Shown here: piece by piece, positions 1 through 8,229 of the stretch
Position numbering within the stretch: the stretch's first letter is position 1
Layout of the letters: the number at the start of each line of letters is the position of its first letter
Origin: Desulfovibrio sp. UCD-KL4C
GTDB lineage: Bacteria > Desulfobacterota > Desulfovibrionia > Desulfovibrionales > Desulfovibrionaceae
Assembly (NCBI RefSeq): GCF_006210265.1
Contig: NZ_VCNC01000003.1
Span: 620,001 to 684,000 of the forward strand
Reading direction: 5' to 3'
Length of the DNA stretch: 64,000 bases
Made by a program: the position numbers and the translations under genes
The notes under the pieces: model-generated
Told to the model about the DNA's origin: nothing
Databases searched by the model: none
What the model saw: only the letters and a program-made list of their open reading frames with translations

Positions 1-384
1 GAAAGAGGAGTAGATGGAAAGCTTGTAAATGCCGTAATTGCAGCATCACAATCTAGCGATGAGCTTAAATTACTAGCAGGATTTATGAAGAGAAGACTAG
101 ATGAAGTCATTCCAGATTCTAAAGCACAAACGGATCTTGCAACTATAGACGAACTTCGTGTTCAAATTAGAACTAAAAAAGATGAATTGAGCTTGTTGCA
201 GCGGAAATTGCGAGATAGCTTGGAGCCCTTAACACTATCAACAACAGGACCAGACTCTTTGGCGGAATGGTTTTATGAGCAAAAAAAAATGTGGCCTCAA
301 GGTGATGAAACTATTCCTTACTCGTTTCAAAGGCAATCCGGTTATAACTTGCGGATAGAATCTGAAAACACATGGCTTAGATAG
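1..384 (+). CDS. C-terminal part of an unrecognised protein upstream of vgrG (5' end outside window)
   Basis: The frame is open from base 1 and ends with TAG at 382-384, so only the last 127 codons are visible. An internal Met lies at base 85, but reading continues upstream without a stop, so the gene probably starts outside the window. The visible part is hydrophilic, with a Lys/Glu/Leu-rich helical stretch around residues 55-75 that could form a short coiled coil. It lacks membrane segments and any motif I recognise. It ends 10 bp before vgrG on the same strand, so a role linked to VgrG loading or an effector tail is possible but is inference only. Confidence 0.6.
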   Translation, partial: ERGVDGKLVNAVIAASQSSDELKLLAGFMKRRLDEVIPDSKAQTDLATIDELRVQIRTKKDELSLLQRKLRDSLEPLTLSTTGPDSLAEWFYEQKKMWPQGDETIPYSFQRQSGYNLRIESENTWLR

Positions 385-394
385 CATCGCACTC

Positions 395-2320
395 ATGACC
401 AACATAACTACCCTAACCACCCCTCTAGGCACAGATAAACTAATCCTAGACTCCATAACCGGACAGGAATCACTGTCCGAGCCGTTTGCCTTTTCTGTGT
501 CCGCAAACAGCAAAGATAACGCACTTGATTTCAAATCAATAGTAGGCAAGGACGTTTCAGTAGCTATTCAACTGCCGGACGGAAAATCAGACAGATATAT
601 CAACGGGGTGGTAACACGCTTTACCATGGGGCTTAGTACCGTGGAAGCAACGCATTACACGCTGGAACTGCGCCCGTGGCTGTGGCTTATGAATATGCAG
701 GCGGACTGCGCAGTGTTCCAGAACATAAGCGTGCCAGATATAGTTAAAAAAGTGTGCAACGATGCAGGGTATACGGACATAAGCGATAAGCTCACTGGAA
801 GTTATGACCCGCGCGAATATACGGTGCAATATAATGAAACAGCTTTTGCCTTTGTCTCCCGCTTAATGGAAGAGGAAGGCATTTTTTATTTTTTTACTCA
901 TACAGCCGATGCCCATACCATGGTTCTGGCAGACAGTGCTGATACTTTCACCGATTGTGAGCAATCGGATTCGCTGACATTTCATGCTAAAAACGTAAGC
1001 AATATTCCTGCTAAGCAAATTACTGATGTATCTCTTTCCCAGCGGACTATTACCGGAAAATACGGCACAGGTGACTATAATTTTGAAACCCCTGATACGG
1101 ATCTGACTTCCACGGCGGCAGGAACAAGCAGCCGGATGATATATGAATATCCTGCGGGTTACACCGTCAAAAGCACGGGGGAAACCATTGCAGGTAGAAG
1201 ACTCGATGGTCTGGAAGCAAACGAGAAGGTCCTTTCCTCTTCCTCTCCTGCATCCGGTCTCTGCGCTGGTGGAACTTTTACCGTAACAAAACATGATCGG
1301 CGTGATATCAATGCCAAATGGGCTGTTACTGCACTATCCATTTCAGCTTCCACTGAGCATTGCAGATACGGTGTCACCGCCATTCCCGCAGAAACTACGT
1401 ACCGTCCTGTCAGTACTTTTCCTAAACCGAGAGTTCCGGGTCCGCTTACAGCTGAGGTCACAGGTAAAGCGGGGGAAGAAATCTGGACTGATAAGTACGG
1501 GCGCATCAAGGTTCAATTTTTTTGGGACAGGCTTGGTAAGAAGGATGAAAACACCTCTTGCTGGGTGCGGGTAGCACAGCCGTGGGCCGGTAAAGCGTAT
1601 GGAGCACTCTTTTTGCCACGCATAGGACATGAGGTGGTTGTCAGTTTTATCAACGGTGATCCTGATAAGCCGCTTGTTACGGGCGCGGTATATAACGCAA
1701 ACCAGACTGTGCCTTACGCTCTACCGGATAACGCTACCCGAACAGTTATCAAAACCAATTCCAGCAAGGACGCTCAAGGGTCTAATGAGTTGCGCTTTGA
1801 GGATAAGGCTGGTGAGGAAGAACTGTTCATTCATGCGCAAAAGGATATGAATACTACCATTGAAAACGAACGTACTACTACCATCAAAAAGGCTAATGAT
1901 ACCCTGACTTTGGAAGAGGGTAACCGTTCTTTGGACATCCAGAAAGGAACTGAGACCCACCATGTAATGGGTACACGCAGTGTTACGGTGGAAGATGCTG
2001 AAACCCGTACCAACAAGAGCGACTACACCGCTACCGTTGATGGTGATTACAACCTCACAGTCAAGGGAGCTATGACCATCAAAGTAAGTGGTGACATCAC
2101 TATTTCGTCAGACGGCAATGTTACCATAAAAGCGGGCCAGAATATGACCGTGAAAGGTGGGCAGGATCTGAATACGGAAGCTGGTATGAGTGCAACACAT
2201 AAGGCATCTACATCCATAACCGTACAGGGTTTAAGTTTTTCAGTTAAAGGAGACGCTTCGGGTGAGGTTGACGGAGGAGGTTCGCTGACCGTCAAAGGCG
2301 GTATGGTCAGTATAAATTAG
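395..2320 (+). CDS. vgrG: Type VI secretion system tip protein VgrG
   Basis: 641 aa, full length for a VgrG without an effector extension. VgrG forms the trimeric spike at the tip of the T6SS tube. Residues 1 to about 350 have the gp27-like Rhs/VgrG fold (for example 'LEANEKVL' and 'PKPRVPGPLTAEVTG'). The gp5-like OB domain follows at about 350-450 ('DKYGRIKVQFFWDR', 'CWVRVAQPWAGKAYGALFLPRIGHEV' region, 'GDPDKPLVTGAVYN'). The last 150 residues are short Thr/Lys-rich repeats expected to form the beta-helical needle, ending at a Gly-rich tip. No catalytic C-terminal domain is seen, so cargo is presumably carried by separate neighbours. The sheath, baseplate and membrane complex genes are not in the window, so this is an orphan vgrG island or the edge of a cluster. 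Confidence 0.97.
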   Translation: MTNITTLTTPLGTDKLILDSITGQESLSEPFAFSVSANSKDNALDFKSIVGKDVSVAIQLPDGKSDRYINGVVTRFTMGLSTVEATHYTLELRPWLWLMNMQADCAVFQNISVPDIVKKVCNDAGYTDISDKLTGSYDPREYTVQYNETAFAFVSRLMEEEGIFYFFTHTADAHTMVLADSADTFTDCEQSDSLTFHAKNVSNIPAKQITDVSLSQRTITGKYGTGDYNFETPDTDLTSTAAGTSSRMIYEYPAGYTVKSTGETIAGRRLDGLEANEKVLSSSSPASGLCAGGTFTVTKHDRRDINAKWAVTALSISASTEHCRYGVTAIPAETTYRPVSTFPKPRVPGPLTAEVTGKAGEEIWTDKYGRIKVQFFWDRLGKKDENTSCWVRVAQPWAGKAYGALFLPRIGHEVVVSFINGDPDKPLVTGAVYNANQTVPYALPDNATRTVIKTNSSKDAQGSNELRFEDKAGEEELFIHAQKDMNTTIENERTTTIKKANDTLTLEEGNRSLDIQKGTETHHVMGTRSVTVEDAETRTNKSDYTATVDGDYNLTVKGAMTIKVSGDITISSDGNVTIKAGQNMTVKGGQDLNTEAGMSATHKASTSITVQGLSFSVKGDASGEVDGGGSLTVKGGMVSIN

Positions 2321-2368
2321 TGGACTGAGATGATTTTAAATTATGCAGCTTCGTGCAGGGAGCTCAGT

Positions 2369-3025
2369 ATGAATGAGGATAATGATTACGTACAGCGTGA
2401 CGATCAGGGAAACATTCTCTTCAGGGTACCTTTGAAAGATGGCAAGCCGCACGGAATAGGGAAAATGTTCAATTCCGAGGGACGTATGGCGCAACAGATG
2501 GAGTATCAACATGGTGTAGTAGAGGGAGAAGTGCGACGGTTCGATGAGGAAGGGCATCTTGTGCAGGTGGCGAATATGCAAAACGGAAAGCTCAATGGTG
2601 AACTTCGAACTTTTGAACACCAGCGGCCTCATACTCTTATGAACTATGTAAACAACGAGCCAAACGGTCTTATGCGGGCATGGCATCCTAACGGACAATT
2701 GGCAGCGGAAACGACCCTTCTGCATGGAAAGCAAGAAGGAGAATCACTTGTTTACGGGGAGCAGGGGGAGCTTATGCAACGGCTGACCTATCAGAAAGGA
2801 GTGTTGCATGGATCAGCTGAACAACTTTTCCCTTCCGGTGCCGTCCGTGAAAAAACACACTGGGTAGAAGGGCTGAAGCATGGCGAATCTTCAACTTTTT
2901 CGGAATCCGGAGAATTGGAAAGGCAAGTGCAGTACGAGAAAGGAAAAGTGCTGTCACAAAAGATTGCTGACAAATCTCCGGCCAAGAAGAAATCCTGGCA
3001 TCAGGCAATCTTCAGGGGCAAGTAG
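2369..3025 (+). CDS. MORN-repeat (YwqK-like) protein of the vgrG island
   Basis: About 218 aa from the preferred start at 2369, which has GGGAG six bases upstream. An in-frame ATG at 2330 lacks a comparable site. The protein is built of about seven MORN-type repeats of the form G-x-x-x-G-x-x-x-x-[FY]-x-x-[NS]-G (for example 'NGELRTFE', 'NGLMRAWHPNGQL', 'HGSAEQLFPSGAV', 'HGESSTFSESGEL'), as in YwqK-family proteins. The C-terminus is Lys-rich. It sits between vgrG and a PAAR-like gene with 2 bp before the latter, so the three are probably co-transcribed. MORN proteins in such islands have been called antitoxin-like or adaptor-like. Here an adaptor or immunity role is inference. Confidence 0.85.
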   Translation: MNEDNDYVQRDDQGNILFRVPLKDGKPHGIGKMFNSEGRMAQQMEYQHGVVEGEVRRFDEEGHLVQVANMQNGKLNGELRTFEHQRPHTLMNYVNNEPNGLMRAWHPNGQLAAETTLLHGKQEGESLVYGEQGELMQRLTYQKGVLHGSAEQLFPSGAVREKTHWVEGLKHGESSTFSESGELERQVQYEKGKVLSQKIADKSPAKKKSWHQAIFRGK

Positions 3026-3027
3026 GT

Positions 3028-3414
3028 ATGTCACAACTGGTTGTGTCTGGGGCTATGCTTCAGTGTTCATTCGGAGTCGCTCCATGTTCCTTGGTGGTCC
3101 TGCCTACGAACAGAGTTATGTGTTCTACTCCGGCAGCAAATATCATGGATTATATCCCCATGGTGAATGTCCCGGGATTCGCTATGTGCACTTCGCTAGC
3201 CAACCCCACAGTGGCTGCCGCTACGGCTGCGGCTTTAGGTGTGTTGACACCGATGCCCTGTATTCCCAGTCTCGTTGCTCCGTGGATTACCGGTTCTCCA
3301 ACGGTTCTGCTAGGTAAAATGCCTGCCTTGAATGACAGTTCAACCCTAATGTGCATGTGGGCTGGTAGTATCTCAATCGTTAGTGCCGGACAGTTCACTA
3401 CAACAGTCCCATAG
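3028..3414 (+). CDS. DUF4280 (PAAR-like) protein
   Basis: 128 aa with the DUF4280 pattern: N-terminal 'VVSGAMLQCSFGVAPCSL', conserved Cys pairs, 'NIMDYIPMVNVPGFAMC', 'PMPCIPSLVAPW' and a C-terminal 'LMCMWAGSISIVSAGQ'. DUF4280 proteins are related to PAAR proteins, which cap the VgrG trimer and attach effectors. The start is 2 bp after the MORN gene stop, so translation is probably coupled. This placement directly after vgrG supports a spike-tip role. No toxin domain is fused to it. Confidence 0.92.
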   Translation: MSQLVVSGAMLQCSFGVAPCSLVVLPTNRVMCSTPAANIMDYIPMVNVPGFAMCTSLANPTVAAATAAALGVLTPMPCIPSLVAPWITGSPTVLLGKMPALNDSSTLMCMWAGSISIVSAGQFTTTVP

Positions 3415-3424
3415 GGGAAATCTT

Positions 3425-4225
3425 ATGGCTAAGACCAAAACGAAAATTCTTCTTTATGTCTCCGTAGCAGGACTGATTATATCTTTAGTTATAACAATCC
3501 TGTTGGTAGGAATGCTCCTGTCTGAGAACATGGGGGCCACGCAGAATGCAACTATATCCCAAGTGAAGGAGCAGGTTGCACCATCACGGCAGCCAGTCGG
3601 CAACTCCACAGCTTTGCCTGTCATTGTCCATCCAAAAAGTGAGACAAACAGCACCGCCGCAACAAACAGTTCCTCCGTAAAAAAAACTAATGCGTTAACT
3701 CTGCAGGTTGGATCATATCTCAGCCTGAATTCAGCAGAAAAAGAGGCTGCACGTGTTGCCGGATTTGGATTTAAGGCGGAAGTACATATTCAGGAGAAAT
3801 CTCCGCCAGTCTATGTTGTGTGGACCGGAAATTTTACCAATATGGCAGCAGCCGATGCCGAGGCAAAACGCCTTCAACAACAGGGTAAAATAGCAGCCTC
3901 AATTGTGCCGGTTGATAAAGCGGCTCTTGTTGAGGGGAAAGCAGGTACTCCACTTTGGCTGGCACAGGTCGGATCGTTCCTCACCAAGCGTTCTGCGGGA
4001 ACTGAGGTTGTTCGGCTGGGAAAAGAGGGAATGAAAGCAAGTGTCGTTCCGCTTTATGATAAAAAAGGTAGGCTATGGTACGCAGTGATTCTAGGAGCTT
4101 TTCCTGAGAAAGCAAAAGCGAAGACAGCATGTACTGCATTTAAAGAAAAGATAAATGGGGAATGTATTGTTTATCCTATTGATAAGGGGGTGTTCGAAGA
4201 ACGTAAGGCTGGGGTGAAGGAATAA
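3425..4225 (+). CDS. Membrane-anchored protein with two SPOR domains
   Basis: About 266 aa from ATG 3425, chosen because GGGGAAA precedes it and the product then begins 'MAKTKTKILLYVSVAG', a positively charged end followed by one transmembrane helix (residues about 8-34). A Ser/Thr/Asn-rich linker follows, then two SPOR-type repeats at roughly 92-170 and 178-255 ('LTLQVGSYLSLNSAEKEAAR', 'LWLAQVGSFLTKRSAGTEV', 'LWYAVILGAFPEKAKA'). SPOR domains bind glycan strands denuded of peptide stems at division sites. Here the gene is 10 bp downstream of the PAAR-like gene, so it may be part of the vgrG operon and help anchor or localise secretion at the cell wall. That link is inference. Confidence 0.88.
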   Translation: MAKTKTKILLYVSVAGLIISLVITILLVGMLLSENMGATQNATISQVKEQVAPSRQPVGNSTALPVIVHPKSETNSTAATNSSSVKKTNALTLQVGSYLSLNSAEKEAARVAGFGFKAEVHIQEKSPPVYVVWTGNFTNMAAADAEAKRLQQQGKIAASIVPVDKAALVEGKAGTPLWLAQVGSFLTKRSAGTEVVRLGKEGMKASVVPLYDKKGRLWYAVILGAFPEKAKAKTACTAFKEKINGECIVYPIDKGVFEERKAGVKE

Positions 4226-4302
4226 TGTAAAAGGGAAGTTAAATCGTGGAAATATAGAAAGTAGTCAGAGGACAGGTCTAAGTCATCCACAGATGTATCA
4301 AT

Positions 4303-5145
4303 TTACCAAAGACGGGTACGCCCTAAACATCCTGCGACTCCACAGGTACGTGTCTTATTAAACTTGCCCAGTTTGCCATTGAGAGCGGCTCCGTGAGTGG
4401 GGCAATAGATGGCTCCACATCGGGTGCATTGATGCCATTTTCTCACTATGCTTGGGAACCAACCGTGCTTTTCTCCGCAAATTCGACAGGGCGCTTTAGG
4501 CACGGTATTTAGGACGTTAACATGCGCCTGAAGAAGCTCGGTGATACCCACGGTAACATGCGGCAGATTCTCATCCCATACTACATCACAATTATGGGCG
4601 ACAGGCACATTGGGTATGGTCTGGATATACATGCGACGGTTATTCGGAGGTAAATTTACGCCAATCGCCCAATGGTCAGTGTTCCACCAGTCAGAACTTT
4701 TCATGACCACGATGTAAGGTCCATTTGCGTTACCTGATGGGGTGATGCCATTAGTCCGCAATATGACCCGGACCAAGGCTTTGGCGAACTCGGCCTGAGC
4801 GTGGGTGAATGCTGTAAGTCTGCCGCGCGCGGTCCGCGCATTCCCAAGTTGGTTCCTCATAACAAGCAAATCTGGACCACAACCTGGGTAGTTACCTAGA
4901 GGAGCCACATTGACTCCATTGGCATATATTCTCTGGGGATCTAGCCAATTAAAAACAATCAAATCATCGACGATAGACGGGGCACTTCTCGGATCAATGA
5001 CCGTCAGTATCCCCCCACTCACCGTCCAATTCCAGCAGGCATATTCGTAAATTGTCCCCGTTTCTGTACTGGGGATATCATGGCCATTACGGCAGGGAAT
5101 ATACCCTGCCAAGGTCAATAAAGTGTCATTACTAAGAGCAGGCAT
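4303..5145 (-). CDS. Unrecognised protein with C-terminal treble-clef/RING-like zinc finger
   Basis: 280 aa, convergent with the vgrG island. The start ATG 5145 has GGAG about 10 bases upstream. The first 200 residues match no family I know: they are rich in Trp/Asn/Pro, have no signal peptide and include 'SSDWWNTDHWAIGVNLP'. The last 70 residues hold an ordered Cys/His array: C-R-I-C, then C-T-R-C about 17 residues on, C-P-T-H, and C-G-V-A-G-C near the end. This would hold two zinc ions in a treble-clef or RING-like fold. A secreted effector, an immunity partner or a nucleic-acid-binding protein are all possible. The position beside vgrG is the only functional hint. Confidence 0.7.
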   Translation of the reverse strand: MPALSNDTLLTLAGYIPCRNGHDIPSTETGTIYEYACWNWTVSGGILTVIDPRSAPSIVDDLIVFNWLDPQRIYANGVNVAPLGNYPGCGPDLLVMRNQLGNARTARGRLTAFTHAQAEFAKALVRVILRTNGITPSGNANGPYIVVMKSSDWWNTDHWAIGVNLPPNNRRMYIQTIPNVPVAHNCDVVWDENLPHVTVGITELLQAHVNVLNTVPKAPCRICGEKHGWFPSIVRKWHQCTRCGAIYCPTHGAALNGKLGKFNKTRTCGVAGCLGRTRLW

Positions 5146-5910
5146 GCTTATTTTTCTCCGACGTTATGATGAAAATATATTGGTGTCCTGCAAGCCTAAT
5201 AAAGAGTACCTTTTTAATAGTCCTCCCATATAAAGGTCAAGATAGTATGACTTACGAAAACTTTTCTATACTACTAAAAACGGTTGCGTCGACAGACGGA
5301 ATTATTGATATAAAGTTGTTGAATAATATAACTAGTCAACTTTGGAGGTGGTTATTTTGATTATATAACTCATGTCATCTTTTTGTTGTTCACACAAGGG
5401 TAAGTTAGAATTATTTTAATAGAAACTGAATAAAATTTATTATTTATCTGGTACATATTTCATATTCCTTAAAAAAGTCATCTGTTTGAATTATATCTGC
5501 AACAACTGCAAGTGATTGTAACAGGTTCTTTATTGCCATAAGGACCACGGCAGCTTCAATGCGTTCCTTATGTCCAATGTTGTTATCATTTGCAAACTCG
5601 GAGCTTTTCCTAAAGTCGTTCTCAAAATTTTGTTCAATGTTATCTCGAACTTTGCTGGCACATGTAATCGAAGTGAAGAAAGGGAATGCTGGGGTTGAGG
5701 GATTGGCACAGCTATGTCGATATATGAAAACAGTTGAGTTGAGCCTCAATAAGCTGATAAATGAAAAATTTTGCACGCTGCACAAGGTCCTTGTTCAGGG
5801 ATGTTGAGAGTTCTGATACAATAAATTGTTCCCTTTTAAAAAAAGAACGCATGTGTTATGCCGTACATAGTTTCCGTCTGGATTCTAAGTATTAATACAG
5901 GAGTAAATTT
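5146..5910. other. Decayed 0.75-kb intergenic stretch with gene remnants
   Basis: AT-rich sequence between the zinc-finger gene and the oxidoreductase with no convincing complete gene. Two short pieces look protein-like but each lacks a proper start. One is on the minus strand over about 5444-5650 and is acidic and helical. The other is on the plus strand over about 5663-5807 and is listed separately. They abut near base 5655 in opposite orientation, as if two broken genes had been joined. A 64-codon ORF at 5166-5360 has no support. Confidence 0.45.
5663..5807 (+). pseudogene. Fragment resembling a PD-(D/E)XK-type nuclease C-terminus
   Basis: Read from about 5663, the plus strand encodes roughly 47 residues beginning 'HVIEVKKGNAGVEGLAQLCR' and ending at TGA 5805-5807. 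The E-x-K pair followed by Gly and a helix with Gln-Leu-x-Arg is the pattern of the catalytic strand and following helix in NucS/Mrr-like PD-(D/E)XK nucleases. The upstream part of the same frame is antisense to another protein-like frame and has no catalytic Asp. The gene therefore looks like a 3' remnant. The nuclease assignment rests on one motif and is tentative. Confidence 0.3.
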
Positions 5911-7269
5911 ATGACGATTAAGCAGCATGATGTTGTTATTCTTGGTTCAGGACCTGCGGGTGGGGTCGTGGCTGGAATGTGTCATAAAGCAGGCCTTGAC
6001 GTCATAATTGTTGAGGAAGACGGATGGGGTGGAGTGTGTCCGTTACGAGGGTGTGAACCTAAGAAAGTACTGGTTGATGCGACGCATGCCGTATCCAGAA
6101 TTCGTGAAATGGCAGGGCATGGGCCAGAAGGTAGCCTTTCGATAGATTGGCAGGCTTTAATGCAGTTCAAACGGGAACTCATTGATCCTATTCCTGATGC
6201 TGTAGAGCGGTCTCTTAAGAAGCGAAATATCAAAGCTGTTTCCGGCCACGCTAATTTTATAGGTGACGGAACTGTTGACGTTTCCGGATATGGAATCTTG
6301 GAAGGAAAACATATTGTTATTGCCGTAGGGGCCAGAGCTAGGTCATTGGACGTTTCTGGTGAAGAGTTTTTGATGACGAGTCGGCAGTTTCTTGAACTGG
6401 AAACATTGCCTAAATCTATCGTGTTTATAGGTGGTGGATTTATTACATTTGAATTTGCCTCTGTTGCTGCAGCGGCTGGTGCTGATGTGACTATCGTGCA
6501 TCGAAGTAGCAGAGTTTTAAAAGGATTTGATCACGATCTTAGTCTTTCATTGATAGAAGCTATGCAAGACCTTGGAGTCAAAGTTTTTACCGACCGACCG
6601 GTTCTCGGTGTGGAGAAGAATAATTCCGGGATAGTCGTTAGGACTCGGAATGCTGATGGTGAAGAGGAATCTTTTGCTTCCGATCTTGGTGTTATCGGCA
6701 TAGGCAGAATACCCAATATTGATAGGCTTAATATTGATGCTGCAGGAATATCGGTTTCTAACCGAGGAGTAGTGGTTAACGATTTCATGCAAAGTGTTTC
6801 AAATTCAAAAGTCTTTGCGGCCGGTGATTGCGCTGAATCCGGAACTCCTTTGACTACTTCGGCGGTTCTGCAGGCTAAGGCTGTTGCCCGCAATATCATT
6901 GAAGGGCTTTCGGTACGGTCTGACTTGCGTGGCACAGCGAGTGTTGTTTTTACCCATCCTCCGCTTGTGAGTGTCGGAATGCTTGAAGAAGATGCGCGAA
7001 AACAGGGAATCGATTTTATTGTTCATTCTGGTAACGCAGCAAAATGGTCCGAGCATAAGCGTATTGGGTTGAAACATGCAGGGTATAAGATTCTTGAGGA
7101 GCGATCTTCAGGGCGTATTGTTGGTGCACACTATCTCGGACAGCATGCCGAGGAGGTTGCTAACATTTTCGGCATGGCCATCAGGCATGGTTTGACAAGG
7201 GAGGATTTGATGAATCAACCTTGGGCATATCCATCTTTCGGCTATACTTTGCGATATATGTTTTCATGA
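5911..7269 (+). CDS. FAD/NAD(P)-dependent disulfide oxidoreductase (glutathione-reductase-like)
   Basis: 452 aa. N-terminal FAD-binding 'VILGSGPAGGVVAG'; redox-active 'GGVCPLRGCEPKKVL' with the CxxxxC cysteines near residues 44-49; a second dinucleotide-binding loop 'FIGGGFITFE' at about 172; and the FAD-contacting 'KVFAAGDCAESGTPL' at about 300. It therefore belongs to class I pyridine-nucleotide disulfide reductases. The C-terminal dimerisation domain is present, but the usual His-Pro-Thr-x-x-Glu active-site signature is replaced by an 'AYPSFGYTLRYMF' end. The electron acceptor cannot be named. The start is supported by CAGGAG eight bases upstream. It is a single gene, convergent with the polyamine operon and sharing a bidirectional terminator with it. 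Confidence 0.9.
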   Translation: MTIKQHDVVILGSGPAGGVVAGMCHKAGLDVIIVEEDGWGGVCPLRGCEPKKVLVDATHAVSRIREMAGHGPEGSLSIDWQALMQFKRELIDPIPDAVERSLKKRNIKAVSGHANFIGDGTVDVSGYGILEGKHIVIAVGARARSLDVSGEEFLMTSRQFLELETLPKSIVFIGGGFITFEFASVAAAAGADVTIVHRSSRVLKGFDHDLSLSLIEAMQDLGVKVFTDRPVLGVEKNNSGIVVRTRNADGEEESFASDLGVIGIGRIPNIDRLNIDAAGISVSNRGVVVNDFMQSVSNSKVFAAGDCAESGTPLTTSAVLQAKAVARNIIEGLSVRSDLRGTASVVFTHPPLVSVGMLEEDARKQGIDFIVHSGNAAKWSEHKRIGLKHAGYKILEERSSGRIVGAHYLGQHAEEVANIFGMAIRHGLTREDLMNQPWAYPSFGYTLRYMFS

Positions 7270-7298
7270 TATAATGTATTTATTTTAATGAATAACAT

Positions 7299-7330
7299 AA
7301 AAAGAGGATACATTTGCATCCTCTTTTTTT
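7299..7330. terminator. Bidirectional Rho-independent terminator
   Basis: Stem AAAGAGGAT / ATCCTCTTT (7301-7309 and 7318-7326) with an 8-base loop. A T-run follows on the plus strand, and an A-run precedes it that gives the U-tract on the minus strand. It lies between the convergent oxidoreductase gene and speB. Confidence 0.85.
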
Positions 7331-7360
7331 ATTGAAACTATTGCTCAAATCTTTTCAGGC

Positions 7361-8218
7361 TTAATATTCCGGTGAACATAAGCCCATGATCTGATAGGTC
7401 AGTTGTGCAGCCGCAAAGTCGGAAGCGTGATCGTCTTCGCTTGGAGCTAGTTCAACCACATCTGCTCCGATGACTTTTCTTCCTGACACAGCCCGTTCAA
7501 GTAACGTCAGAGCGTCGTGCCAGCGTAATCCTCCCGGAACAGGGGTACCTGTAGCGCGTATTACTGATGGATCAAGGCCGTCCACATCAAAAGTGATGTA
7601 GATCTTCTCAGGGAAGTCAGTTGGAAGAAGAGTTTTAGGAATTCCTCTCAGATAAAGTTTGCGTGCATCAAGGTGAGGTATTTCTTTTTCTTTACGATAT
7701 TCAATTTCTTCCGTGCATAGAGCGCGCACGCCTATCTGGAAAATTGGAAGTTTTAAATCCACGCTTGCACGGCGCATTACGCAGGCGTGGCTGTAAAGAG
7801 ATCCTTCATATGTGTCACGTAGATCTGCATGTGCATCAAACTGAACTATTCCAAAGCGTCCATATTTTTGCTGTAAAGCACGTAATGCTCCAAGTGTGAC
7901 AGTGTGCTCCCCACCAATGATGAAAGGGATGGCTTCACACTCTACTGCGTAGGAAACTGCATCTTCTACAGCATCAAGTGTTTTAGAGATATCTTTTGAA
8001 CAACCAATAGGTTCTGCAGTATGAATGCCTCCTTCTGCAGGAATGGATTTGCCGTCCCATAGCTCCAGTTGTGTGGATGCTTCTATGATTGCTTCAGGGC
8101 CCAATGCAGTACCTGCTCCATAAGATACAGAGGATTCAAGTGGAACAGGAATAATATGAAAAGAAGCTTCTTCGGGGTTTTCGTTTGAAATTTCCCCTTC
8201 AAGAAAATGCGTAGCCAT
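7361..8218 (-). CDS. speB: Agmatinase (ureohydrolase family)
   Basis: 285 aa. Hydrolyses agmatine to putrescine and urea with a binuclear Mn centre. Metal-binding motifs of the arginase/agmatinase family are intact: 'GGEHTVTLG' (about residue 103), 'FDAHADLRD' (about 127) and 'FDVDGLDPSV' (about 209), followed by 'GTPVPGGL'. Last gene of a leftward operon, 11 bp after the carboxynorspermidine decarboxylase gene, with GGAG before the ATG. The arginine decarboxylase gene in the same operon supports agmatine rather than arginine as the substrate. Confidence 0.93.
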   Translation of the reverse strand: MATHFLEGEISNENPEEASFHIIPVPLESSVSYGAGTALGPEAIIEASTQLELWDGKSIPAEGGIHTAEPIGCSKDISKTLDAVEDAVSYAVECEAIPFIIGGEHTVTLGALRALQQKYGRFGIVQFDAHADLRDTYEGSLYSHACVMRRASVDLKLPIFQIGVRALCTEEIEYRKEKEIPHLDARKLYLRGIPKTLLPTDFPEKIYITFDVDGLDPSVIRATGTPVPGGLRWHDALTLLERAVSGRKVIGADVVELAPSEDDHASDFAAAQLTYQIMGLCSPEY

Positions 8219-8229
8219 CAGTCATTCTC

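Noticed and set aside
2880-3317. 145-codon ORF overlapping the MORN and DUF4280 genes
   Set aside because: The other frame in each half carries clear family motifs; this frame does not.
5166-5360. 64-codon ORF after the zinc-finger gene
   Set aside because: No ribosome site, no recognisable motif, lies in decayed AT-rich sequence.
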